Shown piece by piece: positions 15,846-23,643 of a stretch of DNA of 38,136 nucleotides. This DNA is from CAZZKE01 sp964655005 (GTDB lineage: Bacteria > Pseudomonadota > Alphaproteobacteria > Rhodospirillales > JABHCV01): contig CAZZKE010000023.1 of assembly GCA_964655005.1 (NCBI GenBank), positions 1 through 38,136 of the forward strand. Reading direction: 5' to 3'. The translations under genes were made by a program, and so were the position numbers. Position 1 is the first letter of the stretch, and every line of letters begins with the position of its first letter. Under the pieces are notes generated by a model that made no database searches, had not been told where the DNA came from, and was given only the letters and a program-made list of their open reading frames with translations.

Positions 15846-16604
15846 TTAGTCGTCGGTGGTCGCGGGCGATTCGGGCTCCGTCGATGGTTCGGAAATTGCC
15901 GCCGGCTGCGGATTTTCGCTTGCCGTCGGCGCCTGCGTTACAAGTTCCCGGTCGAAGTTGCGGGTTATGATGTCGTCGATGTCACGCCACAGGGCGGCCG
16001 TGTTGCGCTCGGCGCCGCCGCACGACCACTCCAGCCGGCAATCGCCGATATTAAGCCCGTTATCGGAATTCACGATGATTTGCCCGGTAAATCCGGTTTC
16101 GGCGACCAGTGTTTCAAGGAGGGAGCCGACCCGGCTTTCCAGATCGCCATGAACCCGCGCCGTAACGCGGGGCTCGTCGATAATTCGGGGCAGGATGTCC
16201 GCCACGACCCGTTCGATTTCTGCCAGCGCATTTCTCGAAGCCATCTCGGGCAGCATTTTGCGGGCGATGGCGACGGCGGTGGAAAGGGCCAGATGGGTGG
16301 CGTCCTGGTTGGCTTCCTTTTGCCCGTCCAGAAGCCGGGCGATCTCTTTTTCCATATTGCCCAGGGTTGCCGAAACCTGACGTTCGATGGAATCCAGCGA
16401 GGCGTTCAGGCCTTCGTCCTTGCCGGCCTGAAACCCTTCCGCGCGGGCCGCTTCCAGTTCTTCCCCGGTGAACGTCGGGATTACTTCCTGCGGTTCCTCC
16501 GGTTCGGCTTCATACTCTTCCTCCGGGTTCACCGTCGCCGTCGCTTCCGGTGGCGTCAGATCTTCGAAAACCGTTTCAAACATGAATTTCTTTGCTGTGG
16601 CCAT
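15846..16604 (-). CDS. fliH: Flagellar assembly protein FliH-like
   Basis: FliH holds the export ATPase FliI in check and docks it at the C-ring through FliN. The start was chosen at the ATG at 16604 (MATAKKFMFETVFED), 7 bases after the fliG stop; the open frame runs further into fliG. The 252 residues contain an acidic Pro/Glu-rich N-terminus, a FTGEELEAARAEGFQAGKDEGLNASL segment that fits the FliH helical region, a coiled-coil stretch, and a C-terminal domain ending in GDCRLEWSCGGAERNTAALWRDID. The last part matches the FliH/YscL/V-ATPase E-subunit ending. Sequence in this family is poorly conserved, so position between fliG and fliN is important support. FliI is not in the window. Confidence 0.88.
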   Translation of the reverse strand: MATAKKFMFETVFEDLTPPEATATVNPEEEYEAEPEEPQEVIPTFTGEELEAARAEGFQAGKDEGLNASLDSIERQVSATLGNMEKEIARLLDGQKEANQDATHLALSTAVAIARKMLPEMASRNALAEIERVVADILPRIIDEPRVTARVHGDLESRVGSLLETLVAETGFTGQIIVNSDNGLNIGDCRLEWSCGGAERNTAALWRDIDDIITRNFDRELVTQAPTASENPQPAAISEPSTEPESPATTDD

Positions 16605-16611
16605 AATTTTT

Positions 16612-17637
16612 CTAGTAAACCAGTTCGTCTTCTTCGCCGGACCCGGCGATAACAATTTCGCCGGCGTCGGCAAGCGCCTTGGCGGTCTGCACGACCATGG
16701 ACTGGGCTTCGTCGACTTCTTTCAGGCGAACCGCGCCCATGGCTTCCATGTCTTCCTTCATCATCTTGCCGGCGCGTTCCGACATATTCTGGAAGAACAG
16801 GGTCCGGACCTCGTCGGAACCGCCCTTGAGGGCCATTGCCAGCTGATCCTTTTCGACCTGACGCAACAGGGTCTGGACGCCCGAATTGTCGAGGCGGGAC
16901 AGGTCATCGAAGGTGAACATCAGTTGCTTGATGCGTTCGGCCGATTCCCGGTTGCGTTCTTCCAGCCCGGTCATGAAGCGGTTTTCCGTATTGCGATCCA
17001 GGTTGTTGAAGATATCGGCCATCATTTCGTGGCTATCGCGGCGCGACGTGCGGGCCAGGTTGGTCATGAATTCGGTGCGCAGGGTTTTCTCGATGTGATC
17101 CAGAATTTCCTTCTGAACGGATTCCATGCGCAGCATCCGCATGATAACTTCCATCGAGAAGTTTTCCGGCAACACGCCAAGCACCCTGGCGGCATGGTCG
17201 GCCTTGATCTTCGAAAGCACCACGGCCACGGTTTGCGGATATTCGTTCTTCAGATAATTGGCCAGCACCGCTTCGTTGACGTTGCCCAGCTTGTCCCACA
17301 TGGTGCGACCGGCGGGGCCGCGGATTTCTTCCATGATCTGGGACACCCGCTCTTCCGGCAGGGCCTGGTACAGGAGCCGTTCGGCGGTATCGTAGGAGCC
17401 GACAATCGAGCCACCGCCGCCGCCTGATAACTGGTCCGCAAATTCCACGAACAGGCGCTCGATGATGGCCGAATTAATGTTGCCCAGCGTCGACATGGTC
17501 TGCGACATATCGCGGATTTCTTCGTCGTCCATCATTTCGAAAATGCGCGCCGAATGATCCTGGCCAAGCGCCAGCATGAATACCGCCGCCTTCTGCGGCC
17601 CGGACATGTTGCGCAGGTCGTCTTTGGTTTTGGCCAT
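16612..17637 (-). CDS. fliG: Flagellar motor switch protein FliG
   Basis: FliG couples the stator to rotor movement and joins the C-ring to the FliF ring. The 341-residue product has the N-terminal FliF-binding domain (LRNMSGPQKAAVFMLALGQDHSARIFEMMDDEEI). The middle domain carries NEAVLANYLKNEYPQTVAVVLSKIKADHAARVL, and includes the EHPQ-like ENEYPQ element. The C-terminal torque domain contains FTFDDLSRLDNSGVQTLLRQVEKDQLAMALKG with the charged residues that face the stator. It is 13 bases downstream of fliF and 7 upstream of fliH. Length and order of domains are normal. Confidence 0.97.
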   Translation of the reverse strand: MAKTKDDLRNMSGPQKAAVFMLALGQDHSARIFEMMDDEEIRDMSQTMSTLGNINSAIIERLFVEFADQLSGGGGGSIVGSYDTAERLLYQALPEERVSQIMEEIRGPAGRTMWDKLGNVNEAVLANYLKNEYPQTVAVVLSKIKADHAARVLGVLPENFSMEVIMRMLRMESVQKEILDHIEKTLRTEFMTNLARTSRRDSHEMMADIFNNLDRNTENRFMTGLEERNRESAERIKQLMFTFDDLSRLDNSGVQTLLRQVEKDQLAMALKGGSDEVRTLFFQNMSERAGKMMKEDMEAMGAVRLKEVDEAQSMVVQTAKALADAGEIVIAGSGEEDELVY

Positions 17638-17650
17638 GGCCTATTTTACT

Positions 17651-19303
17651 CTAACTTTCCTGATACATCCATGCGCGGATAATAGACAGCGCTTCCTCGG
17701 GATGCTTTTCAACAATTTCACCGATCTTCTTGACCGAAGATGCCTTGACCCGGCCTTCGACACGGTCGATATCGATCAGTTCCTCGTACTGCTCTTCCAT
17801 GGCCATGCCTTCGCTGGGCGCCGGGGCTCCGGCGCTGGGCGCGGTCAGCGCCGCCGCCGCCGCCGAAGTTTGTTCGGCCAGCAGTTTGCCTTCGGCCATG
17901 GCCGCCGGCAGGGCCTCGAAAGCGCGCGACACCAGCGGTCGGACGACCAGCAGGATGACCAGTATGACGACGATGCCCAGAACCAGAATTTCGGCCATGC
18001 GGAACAGGTCGTTCTTGTCGAGGCCGAAGAATAATCGCAGTTCCTCGTCCGCGCCGACAGCTAAATCGGCAAACTGCATGTTGATGACATCGACGGAATC
18101 CCCCCGGTCGGCGTCGAAACCGATGGCGCTGCGGACCAGCGTCGCCATCAGTTCCATTTCCTGCTCGCTACGGGCCTGATAGGCCTTTTCCCCGCCGTCG
18201 CCTTCCGGATAGGTGCCATCGACCAGAACGGCGACCGACAGCCGCTTGATAATGCCGGCTTGCCGGACGTGGTTAATGACCTTCTTGGAAATGGCGTAGT
18301 TGACCGATTCCTCGGTGCGATTTTCCGTTGAATTTGTGGTTGCGCCAGCCGCCGTCGATGAATTGGCGTCGGGCAGATTGGTGGCGACGGAAACCGGCGT
18401 ACTGCCATCGGTTTCCTGATTGCCCGCCGACTGCTCTATCGATTGCGTCGATACCACCACTTGGCCGTCCGGGTCGTAAACTTCTTCGTTGGTGGTTATT
18501 CTGTCAAAATCAATTTCCGCTGTTACCTCGGCCCGGACCTTGCCGTATCCGACGGTCCTTTCAAGCAGGGCTTCGATGGTTTGCGACAGGCGGTTTTCCA
18601 GTTTGATCTTGCGTTCTTCGGCCTTGCCCACGGAAGCGCCGCCGCTGCGGTCTTCAAAACCGCGGGCGAGCAGGGAGCCCCGGTTGTCGATGATGGAAAT
18701 ATCGTTGGGATTTAAACCCGGCACGGCGGCGGCGACCAGATGCTGAATAGATTGAATCTGTTCTTCGTTGAGCCGCCCGCTGCCCTTCATTTTCAGGACG
18801 ATCGAAGCGCTCGATTTTTGCGTTCTGCGGCTGAAAATCTCGCGTTTCGGCAAAACCAGATGGACCCGCGCCGCGCTGATCGATGTAATGGATTGGATGG
18901 TGCGGGCAAGCTCGCCTTCCAGCGCCCGCAATAAATTGACGTTCTGGATAAAATTGGTCGTGCCGAGGGAGCTTTCGTTGTCAAAAATTTCGTAGCCGAC
19001 CGTGCCGCCGCTGGGCAATCCCTGATTGGCCATGGTTAGGCGAAGGCTGGCGACGGAATCGCTGGGGACATAAATTTCGGTGCCGTTGGCGCGCAGTTCA
19101 TAAGGCGTGTTGCTGGAAGCCAGCTGGGCGGCGATCTGGGAGGCCTCTCCCGGATCCATTCCGCCATACATCAGGGACATTTGCGGTGTTGCCAACCGGG
19201 TGGCGATATAGACGAAGAAGGCAATCAGAGCCAATACCACGATGGCCATGACGGCCAGGCGCATCGGCCCCAGATTGCGCAGTGCCTGTGAAAATGTGTC
19301 CAC
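17651..19303 (-). CDS. fliF: Flagellar MS-ring protein FliF
   Basis: FliF builds the MS ring in the inner membrane, the base on which the motor is assembled. Two membrane segments are visible (LAVMAIVVLALIAFFVYIA near the start and MAEILVLGIVVILVILLVV near the end), flanking the YscJ-like ring domains (MSLMYGGMDPGEASQIAAQL, RAARVHLVLP-type stretch, GSGRLNEEQIQSIQHLVAAAVPGL). The C-terminal tail ends in VKASSVKKIGEIVEKHPEEALSIIRAWMYQES, which binds FliG. The start was set at GTG 19303 (VDTFSQALRN), with AAGGG about 8 bases upstream, giving 550 residues. A TTG at 19354 in the same frame would add an unlikely basic leader. It heads a ten-gene operon with all gaps at most 24 bases. Confidence 0.95.
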   Translation of the reverse strand: MDTFSQALRNLGPMRLAVMAIVVLALIAFFVYIATRLATPQMSLMYGGMDPGEASQIAAQLASSNTPYELRANGTEIYVPSDSVASLRLTMANQGLPSGGTVGYEIFDNESSLGTTNFIQNVNLLRALEGELARTIQSITSISAARVHLVLPKREIFSRRTQKSSASIVLKMKGSGRLNEEQIQSIQHLVAAAVPGLNPNDISIIDNRGSLLARGFEDRSGGASVGKAEERKIKLENRLSQTIEALLERTVGYGKVRAEVTAEIDFDRITTNEEVYDPDGQVVVSTQSIEQSAGNQETDGSTPVSVATNLPDANSSTAAGATTNSTENRTEESVNYAISKKVINHVRQAGIIKRLSVAVLVDGTYPEGDGGEKAYQARSEQEMELMATLVRSAIGFDADRGDSVDVINMQFADLAVGADEELRLFFGLDKNDLFRMAEILVLGIVVILVILLVVRPLVSRAFEALPAAMAEGKLLAEQTSAAAAALTAPSAGAPAPSEGMAMEEQYEELIDIDRVEGRVKASSVKKIGEIVEKHPEEALSIIRAWMYQES

Positions 19304-19408
19304 TATCCATCCCTTGCATCGGTCCCGGGTCGCGCCGCCTAAACCGTCCCACAATCATGGTCGGCGCTGCCTCCTGGATAAACCTATGGGGGGATCGTGA
19401 AAAAGTAG

Positions 19409-19431
19409 TTAACGACCCGGCAATAATTGCC
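19409..19431 (-). promoter_or_regulatory. Inverted repeat and TTAA half-site upstream of fliF
   Basis: Bases 19419-19431 read GGCAATAATTGCC, a perfect 6+1+6 palindrome about 115 bases before the fliF start. A TTAA at 19409-19412 lies 6 bases away and looks like half of a CtrA site. In Caulobacter the fliF promoter is activated by CtrA and repressed by FlbD at a nearby element, so this arrangement is suggestive. The match to the Caulobacter FlbD element is from memory and not verified. Confidence 0.45.
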
Positions 19432-19485
19432 TAGGCCGAAATTTGTGGAAAGTAGAAGAGGTGAATGTACGCGCCGGGTCCCGGT

Positions 19486-19809
19486 TCAGACCTTGGCCGA
19501 GTGCTGCCGGTATTTCTTAAGTCTTGTCGCGCGCAGACCGTTCATGCCGTGGGCGTCAAACAAACGCTGCCAGGACAGGAATTCGTCGATCGACAGGGAA
19601 TACCGCTGGCAGGCTTCTTCGAGCGAGATCAGGCCGCTACGAACGCCGGCGACGACCCTTGCCTTGCGCAGGACGACCCAGCGTTTGGTGTTCGGTGGCG
19701 GCAAATCATCGCGGGTCAATGGCCGGCCCGTGGGATCGAGGATCTGGTGAGAGGGGGCTCCGCTTCGCGGGCGCCTGGCTAAGGCATTTTTCATGATAAT
19801 TCTGATCAT
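19486..19809 (-). CDS. sciP: SciP-like CtrA inhibitor (DUF1153 family)
   Basis: The 107-residue protein carries the whole DUF1153 core: DPTGRPLTRDDLPPPNTKRWVVLRKARVVAGVRSGLISLEEACQRYSLSIDEFLSWQRLFDAHGMNGLRATRLKKYR. In Caulobacter this family (SciP) is a small helix-turn-helix protein that binds CtrA, blocks its activation of cell-cycle and flagellar promoters, and can also touch DNA. The N-terminal ~18 residues are basic and probably disordered. The start may be the ATG at 19809 or the one at 19794; neither has a clear ribosome site. It lies 182 bases upstream of fliF on the same strand and is divergent from the formyltransferase gene, with a CtrA-like box between them. Confidence 0.9.
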   Translation of the reverse strand: MIRIIMKNALARRPRSGAPSHQILDPTGRPLTRDDLPPPNTKRWVVLRKARVVAGVRSGLISLEEACQRYSLSIDEFLSWQRLFDAHGMNGLRATRLKKYRQHSAKV

Positions 19810-19854
19810 TTGTAGGGGTGAAATGGCTTCTGGCGTAAGCTTAGGGCGGTGGTC

Positions 19855-19869
19855 TTAAAAATTGGCTAA
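19855..19869. promoter_or_regulatory. Candidate CtrA-binding site between sciP and the formyltransferase gene
   Basis: The motif TTAA-N7-CTAA at 19855-19869 matches the alphaproteobacterial CtrA consensus TTAA-N7-TTAA at 7 of 8 fixed positions. It lies 46 bases upstream of the first possible sciP start and 36 bases before the formyltransferase ATG. Control of sciP by CtrA would form the known negative feedback loop of Caulobacter. Such a short motif can occur by chance. Confidence 0.45.
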
Positions 19870-19904
19870 GAGTTATGGTTAATAGCAAAGACGGGGAAAA
19901 AATA

Positions 19905-20618
19905 ATGTCGGATATTGTGTTGCTAGCCGAAGAGCATGATCTGCCGGGGCTGTGCGATATTTTGAAACGGCAGGACCCCGCCGTGGCGGTTGCCGGAGTT
20001 TCGACACTGGACGGCCTGGCGGCGGCGACGGCGAATCCTTCGCCGGACATGCGACTGCTTTGCTTTTGCACCGGCATCATCGTTCCGCCGGCGGTGCTGC
20101 GAAAATTACCCGGACCATCCTATAATTTTCATCCCGGACCGCCCGATTACCGGGGCATCTATCCCGCCGTTTTCGCCATCTATAACAATGCCCGGCGGTT
20201 TGGCGCGACGGCTCATGAGATATCCGACCGGGTTGACGAGGGGGCCATTGTCGCGGTCGAACTGGTCGATATGCCACGGGAAATTGACCGGCTTAACCTG
20301 GAAGCCCTGTCCCGGCGGCTGGTTACCGGATTGTTCATTCGGCTGGCGCCGCAGTTGACCGGCCGCGGTAATCCGCCATCGCCCATCGCCACCCAATGGT
20401 CCGGCCGCAACTGGACGCGAAAGGACTTCGAGGCGCTTTGCCTGCTGCCCGACGATATCACGGCGGAGGACTTCGAGCGCCGTTACCGGGCGCTTGGCGA
20501 AGGGCCGGAACACGCCCTTAAATTCCGGCGGTTTGGCCGCAGCTTTTCGCTGGATCCGGAGCCCGGCGATGGCCTTGTCTACAAGGGCGGCCACGCAATC
20601 GGCATTGACGGGTCCTGA
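19905..20618 (+). CDS. Formyltransferase-family protein, substrate unknown
   Basis: The 237-residue protein has the fold and catalytic triad of 10-formyltetrahydrofolate-dependent formyltransferases: N74 and H76 in YNFHPGPPDYRGIYP, and D111 in DRVDEGAIV. This group covers methionyl-tRNA, GAR and sugar-amine formyltransferases. It lacks the long C-terminal tRNA-binding domain of methionyl-tRNA formyltransferase (usual length about 310), so a small-molecule or sugar substrate is more likely. The start was set at 19905 because GGGGA stands upstream; an ATG at 19875 would add ten residues. It is the only + strand gene among flagellar genes on the minus strand, and ends at a bidirectional terminator facing flgE. 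Confidence 0.82.
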   Translation: MSDIVLLAEEHDLPGLCDILKRQDPAVAVAGVSTLDGLAAATANPSPDMRLLCFCTGIIVPPAVLRKLPGPSYNFHPGPPDYRGIYPAVFAIYNNARRFGATAHEISDRVDEGAIVAVELVDMPREIDRLNLEALSRRLVTGLFIRLAPQLTGRGNPPSPIATQWSGRNWTRKDFEALCLLPDDITAEDFERRYRALGEGPEHALKFRRFGRSFSLDPEPGDGLVYKGGHAIGIDGS

Positions 20619-20626
20619 ACAAGAAT

Positions 20627-20659
20627 GTCCCGACAACGGTGGGACGCCGTTGTCGGGAC
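20627..20659. terminator. Bidirectional hairpin terminator between the formyltransferase gene and flgE
   Basis: GTCCCGACAACGG at 20627-20639 pairs perfectly with 20647-20659 to give a 13-base stem with a 7-base loop. It sits between convergent genes, 8 bases after the formyltransferase stop and 51 bases after the flgE stop. There is no clean T-tract on either side (ATTCTTGTT on the minus strand is the better), so termination efficiency is uncertain. Confidence 0.75.
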
Positions 20660-20710
20660 TGGGTTTGGGACGTGGGTTAGTGGTAGCAGGATCAAACGCG
20701 GTTTAAGTTA

Positions 20711-22855
20711 CTAACGCTTGATCCTTATCAGCTCCTCTAGCATAGCATCGACGGTGCTGATAATTTTCGCGGAAGCAGAATAGGCTCTCTGCACCACGAT
20801 CATATTGGTGAATTCCTCACCAATATCTACGGTGGAGGCTTCCAGCGCCCCCTGAACCGTTTGTCCGGACGGGCCGTTGTCGGCCTCGCGCAGGGTTACG
20901 TCACCCGATGCTTCGGACGCATTGTAGGTATTGCCGGAACGGCCTTCGAGGCCGTTTGTGTTGACAAACGTAGCCATCGGCAACTTGTAGATCGGTCGGG
21001 TCTCGCCGTTGTCGAACAGCGCCGTAATCAATCCGTCGGAGGACAGCGTGACGCCGGCGAAGGTGCCGAAGCGCGACCCGTTCTGGTTAATGAACACCGG
21101 CGTAAAGCTGGAACCGAACTGGGTCATGCCGTTGGCCTCGGCGACGGTGCCGAAATCCAGGGTGATTTGCGGCGCGTTCGATGAGCCGTCATCCATGTCG
21201 GCGGCGCCGTTATCGAAGGCAAGAATTTCAAGTTCCTTGACGTTGATGGCCTGCGGCAGGCCGTCGCTGGAAAAGGTGATGGCCGATGCGGTATCGACCG
21301 CCTGGGTGGTGCTGCTGAAAGCGGTGCCGTCGGGTTCGACTATTGTCGTTGTGGTGCCGGTGACGCCGGAAAAGATGACATCGTAAGTGCCGCCGCTGAG
21401 CGAACGGAGTTCCAGTATATTGTTCGTCGAGCTAGTGCCGTTTTTACGGACATCGACGGTCGCGCCGGCGGAGGAGAAAGATGCATCCTGGCCTTCGATG
21501 GCGTCTTCAAGGTCGGCCAGCATGGTCGCGATATTAGCGGCGTTGTTGGTTGCGCTGGTGAATATCGTGGCATCGGCGCCGGTGGAATCGACCGCTTCTG
21601 CGGTTGAAAACGTGTAGGTTTTGGCGTTAACCAGGATGGTATCGCCATTGGCCGGTATCGCCGTGAACTTGAACTGGGTCGCGTCGGTATAGGCCAGGTC
21701 CTGTTTCTTTACGGTAAAAGATGCATCCTGAGACGTTACCCGGGTGCCCGAAGTATCGAGCAGGCCGGTCGGGTCGATAGTGATGGCGCCGGTGCCCTCG
21801 TCGTTGAACAGGATGGTGGTCGAACTGGCGGCGCTGACGGAAATCCGGTTGTTGACGGTGGGCACGTCGCCGTAATTGGCGTAATCGTTGTCCGTCGCCT
21901 TGACTTTTGCGACCAGCGCCGCGACATCCTGCGACAGCGCCGTGGTCGAGGAAATATCGACGGCGGTGTTGGAGCCCGAGACCGAGGAGTTGGTGTCGAA
22001 TTCATATGTGGTGCCGTCGATTATTACGGTCGATCCATCGGCCGGGCGGCGCGAAGAATCGCCGGCGGCGTTAAGGACATTAAATTCCAGTTGCCCGACG
22101 CTTATGTAAACCTTCGGCGATATCGGCGTCGAATCCTCGATGGTCAGAACCGAGGTGCCGGACGGCGGGTCGATATTGATCGACCATTGATTGGCCCGGT
22201 TGGACTGGCTGTAAACGACGCTCATGGTGTTGGCGTTGCCCAGGCTGTCGAAGAACTGGACGTCGGTCTTGTGGGTCGTTCCGGTAGTGTCGTCCGACGG
22301 CAGGTTGGCGCCGATGCCGATGGTATTGGTCGAAGACGCCGTGCCGCCGACCCGGTTCAGGTTGATGGTTCCCAGATAATCGGTGGAAACGATATTCTGG
22401 TTGGCGATGGTCAGGGAACTGTTGGCCGGAGTGACGGTTCCGGAGGAGTCGGTCGGCCAGCCCTGAAGGTAAAAGCCCGATGTATTTCGAAGAAAGCCGT
22501 CCTTGTCCTGGAAGAAAGATCCGGAACGGGTGTAGAGGAACTGGTCGGATATGCCGGGCTGAGAAGCTTCGTTGACGACAAAAAAGCCGGCGCCGGAAAT
22601 CGAGAAATCGGTCGTCGAAGACGAGGCCTGCAACAACCCCTGAACGCCGGTATCGGAGCGCGGCTTCGACTGTACGCCGCCGGCGGAATACAGTGTCGAT
22701 GAGGTCTGCTTGGTAACCAGGGTCTGAAAACTGACCCGGGTATTTTTATAACCGATAGTGCTGACGTTGGTGATGTTGTCGGAAATGGCGCTCATCGCGC
22801 TCGACTGTGAAGTCAGCCCCGAAACCCCCGAAGTTAATGCACCGAACAAACTCAT
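20711..22855 (-). CDS. flgE: Flagellar hook protein FlgE, enlarged
   Basis: FlgE polymerises into the flagellar hook. The N-terminal D0 helix and rod signature (MSLFGALTSGVSGLTSQSSAMSAISDNITNVSTIGYKNTRVSFQ) and the C-terminal D0 (VDIGEEFTNMIVVQRAYSASAKIISTVDAMLEELIRIKR) are typical. With 714 residues it is far longer than E. coli FlgE (about 400). The extra length lies at about residues 250-520, in the surface-exposed region, and contains two related modules with NGDTI/GSTVIIDGxTYxF cores (see findings). A good ribosome site (GAAGGAG) precedes the ATG. It follows flgD by 59 bases, with a small hairpin in the gap, and ends the fliK-flgD-flgE operon. Confidence 0.96.
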   Translation of the reverse strand: MSLFGALTSGVSGLTSQSSAMSAISDNITNVSTIGYKNTRVSFQTLVTKQTSSTLYSAGGVQSKPRSDTGVQGLLQASSSTTDFSISGAGFFVVNEASQPGISDQFLYTRSGSFFQDKDGFLRNTSGFYLQGWPTDSSGTVTPANSSLTIANQNIVSTDYLGTINLNRVGGTASSTNTIGIGANLPSDDTTGTTHKTDVQFFDSLGNANTMSVVYSQSNRANQWSINIDPPSGTSVLTIEDSTPISPKVYISVGQLEFNVLNAAGDSSRRPADGSTVIIDGTTYEFDTNSSVSGSNTAVDISSTTALSQDVAALVAKVKATDNDYANYGDVPTVNNRISVSAASSTTILFNDEGTGAITIDPTGLLDTSGTRVTSQDASFTVKKQDLAYTDATQFKFTAIPANGDTILVNAKTYTFSTAEAVDSTGADATIFTSATNNAANIATMLADLEDAIEGQDASFSSAGATVDVRKNGTSSTNNILELRSLSGGTYDVIFSGVTGTTTTIVEPDGTAFSSTTQAVDTASAITFSSDGLPQAINVKELEILAFDNGAADMDDGSSNAPQITLDFGTVAEANGMTQFGSSFTPVFINQNGSRFGTFAGVTLSSDGLITALFDNGETRPIYKLPMATFVNTNGLEGRSGNTYNASEASGDVTLREADNGPSGQTVQGALEASTVDIGEEFTNMIVVQRAYSASAKIISTVDAMLEELIRIKR

Positions 22856-22875
22856 TTTTCTTCTCCTTCGATTGA

Positions 22876-22893
22876 CCGCCTGCGGACAGGCGG
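22876..22893 (-). other. Short hairpin in the flgD-flgE gap
   Basis: CCGCCTG (22876-22882) pairs perfectly with CAGGCGG (22887-22893) around a 4-base loop. On the minus strand it lies between the flgD stop and the flgE ribosome site (GAAGGAG), with no T-tract. It may protect mRNA or tune flgE translation rather than terminate transcription. Confidence 0.4.
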
Positions 22894-22914
22894 CCTGCTA
22901 TTCAAATCTGTTGT

Positions 22915-23610
22915 CTACTGCGTCGCCGTCTTGGTTTCGCTGATTGACAGGACCTTATCCAGACCGACTACCCCGTCGCCCATGAAAAGCTGCACGACAC
23001 CGTCTTCGGCGCCGGCGCCGGTAACCCTGCCGAACACCGTCTGCTTGACATTTATCAGGTCGCCGGCCCGGTCCTGGGCGGTGACGATGACCGTATACAG
23101 GCCCGGTTCCTGCGCGTTGCCGTTGTTGTCGTTGCCGTCCCAGACAAATTCCTGTTTTCCCGGGGTGACGTCGCCGGCGATGTTGTAGACCGTCAGGCCG
23201 CTGGAATTTTGTACCGTGATGTCGATTTTTTCGGCGATCGGCAACTGGCCGGCGGCCGGGTCCAGAATATAGGTGGTCTTGGCGTTACCGTTTTCCAGCG
23301 GCACCTGGTCACCGACGGCTTCGATGGTGTTACCGATGAAATCGACCATGGTCGAAATCTGGTTGGTCTGTTGCAGGGCCAGCATTTTTTCCAGGTTGGC
23401 GTTCTGATATATCTGTTGTTCGACGCTGGCGAACTGGACCAGTTGCGAGGTGAACTCGTTGGCGTCCATGGGATCCAGGGGGTCCTGGTTTTTCAACTGG
23501 GTAACCAGCAGGTTAAGGAACCGGTTCAGCTCCTGGTCCAGCTTTTCCTTGGCGACGCCGGCCTTGGTCGTGCCATCGGCGGTCGCCGTTGTGGTGTCGC
23601 CTATGAACAT
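22915..23610 (-). CDS. flgD: Flagellar hook assembly scaffold protein FlgD
   Basis: FlgD caps the growing hook and is needed for FlgE to polymerise; it is discarded afterwards. The 231 residues include the diagnostic N-terminal region LNRFLNLLVTQLKNQDPLDPMDANEFTSQLVQFASVEQQIYQNANLEKMLALQQ. They also include the C-terminal FlgD Ig/Tudor-like part with FVWDGNDNNGNAQEPGLYTVIVTAQD. An AAGGAGA ribosome site stands 8 bases before the ATG. It lies 33 bases after fliK and 59 before flgE, the usual hook-gene set. Confidence 0.96.
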   Translation of the reverse strand: MFIGDTTTATADGTTKAGVAKEKLDQELNRFLNLLVTQLKNQDPLDPMDANEFTSQLVQFASVEQQIYQNANLEKMLALQQTNQISTMVDFIGNTIEAVGDQVPLENGNAKTTYILDPAAGQLPIAEKIDITVQNSSGLTVYNIAGDVTPGKQEFVWDGNDNNGNAQEPGLYTVIVTAQDRAGDLINVKQTVFGRVTGAGAEDGVVQLFMGDGVVGLDKVLSISETKTATQ

Positions 23611-23643
23611 TTTCCAATTCTCCTTGTTCGGTCCGGAATCCGG

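Noticed and set aside
19401..19440. Possible sigma-54 promoter for fliF near CCCGGCAATAATTGC
   Set aside because: The GG of the -24 element is absent at the required spacing from the TTGC, so it was kept only as an inverted repeat.
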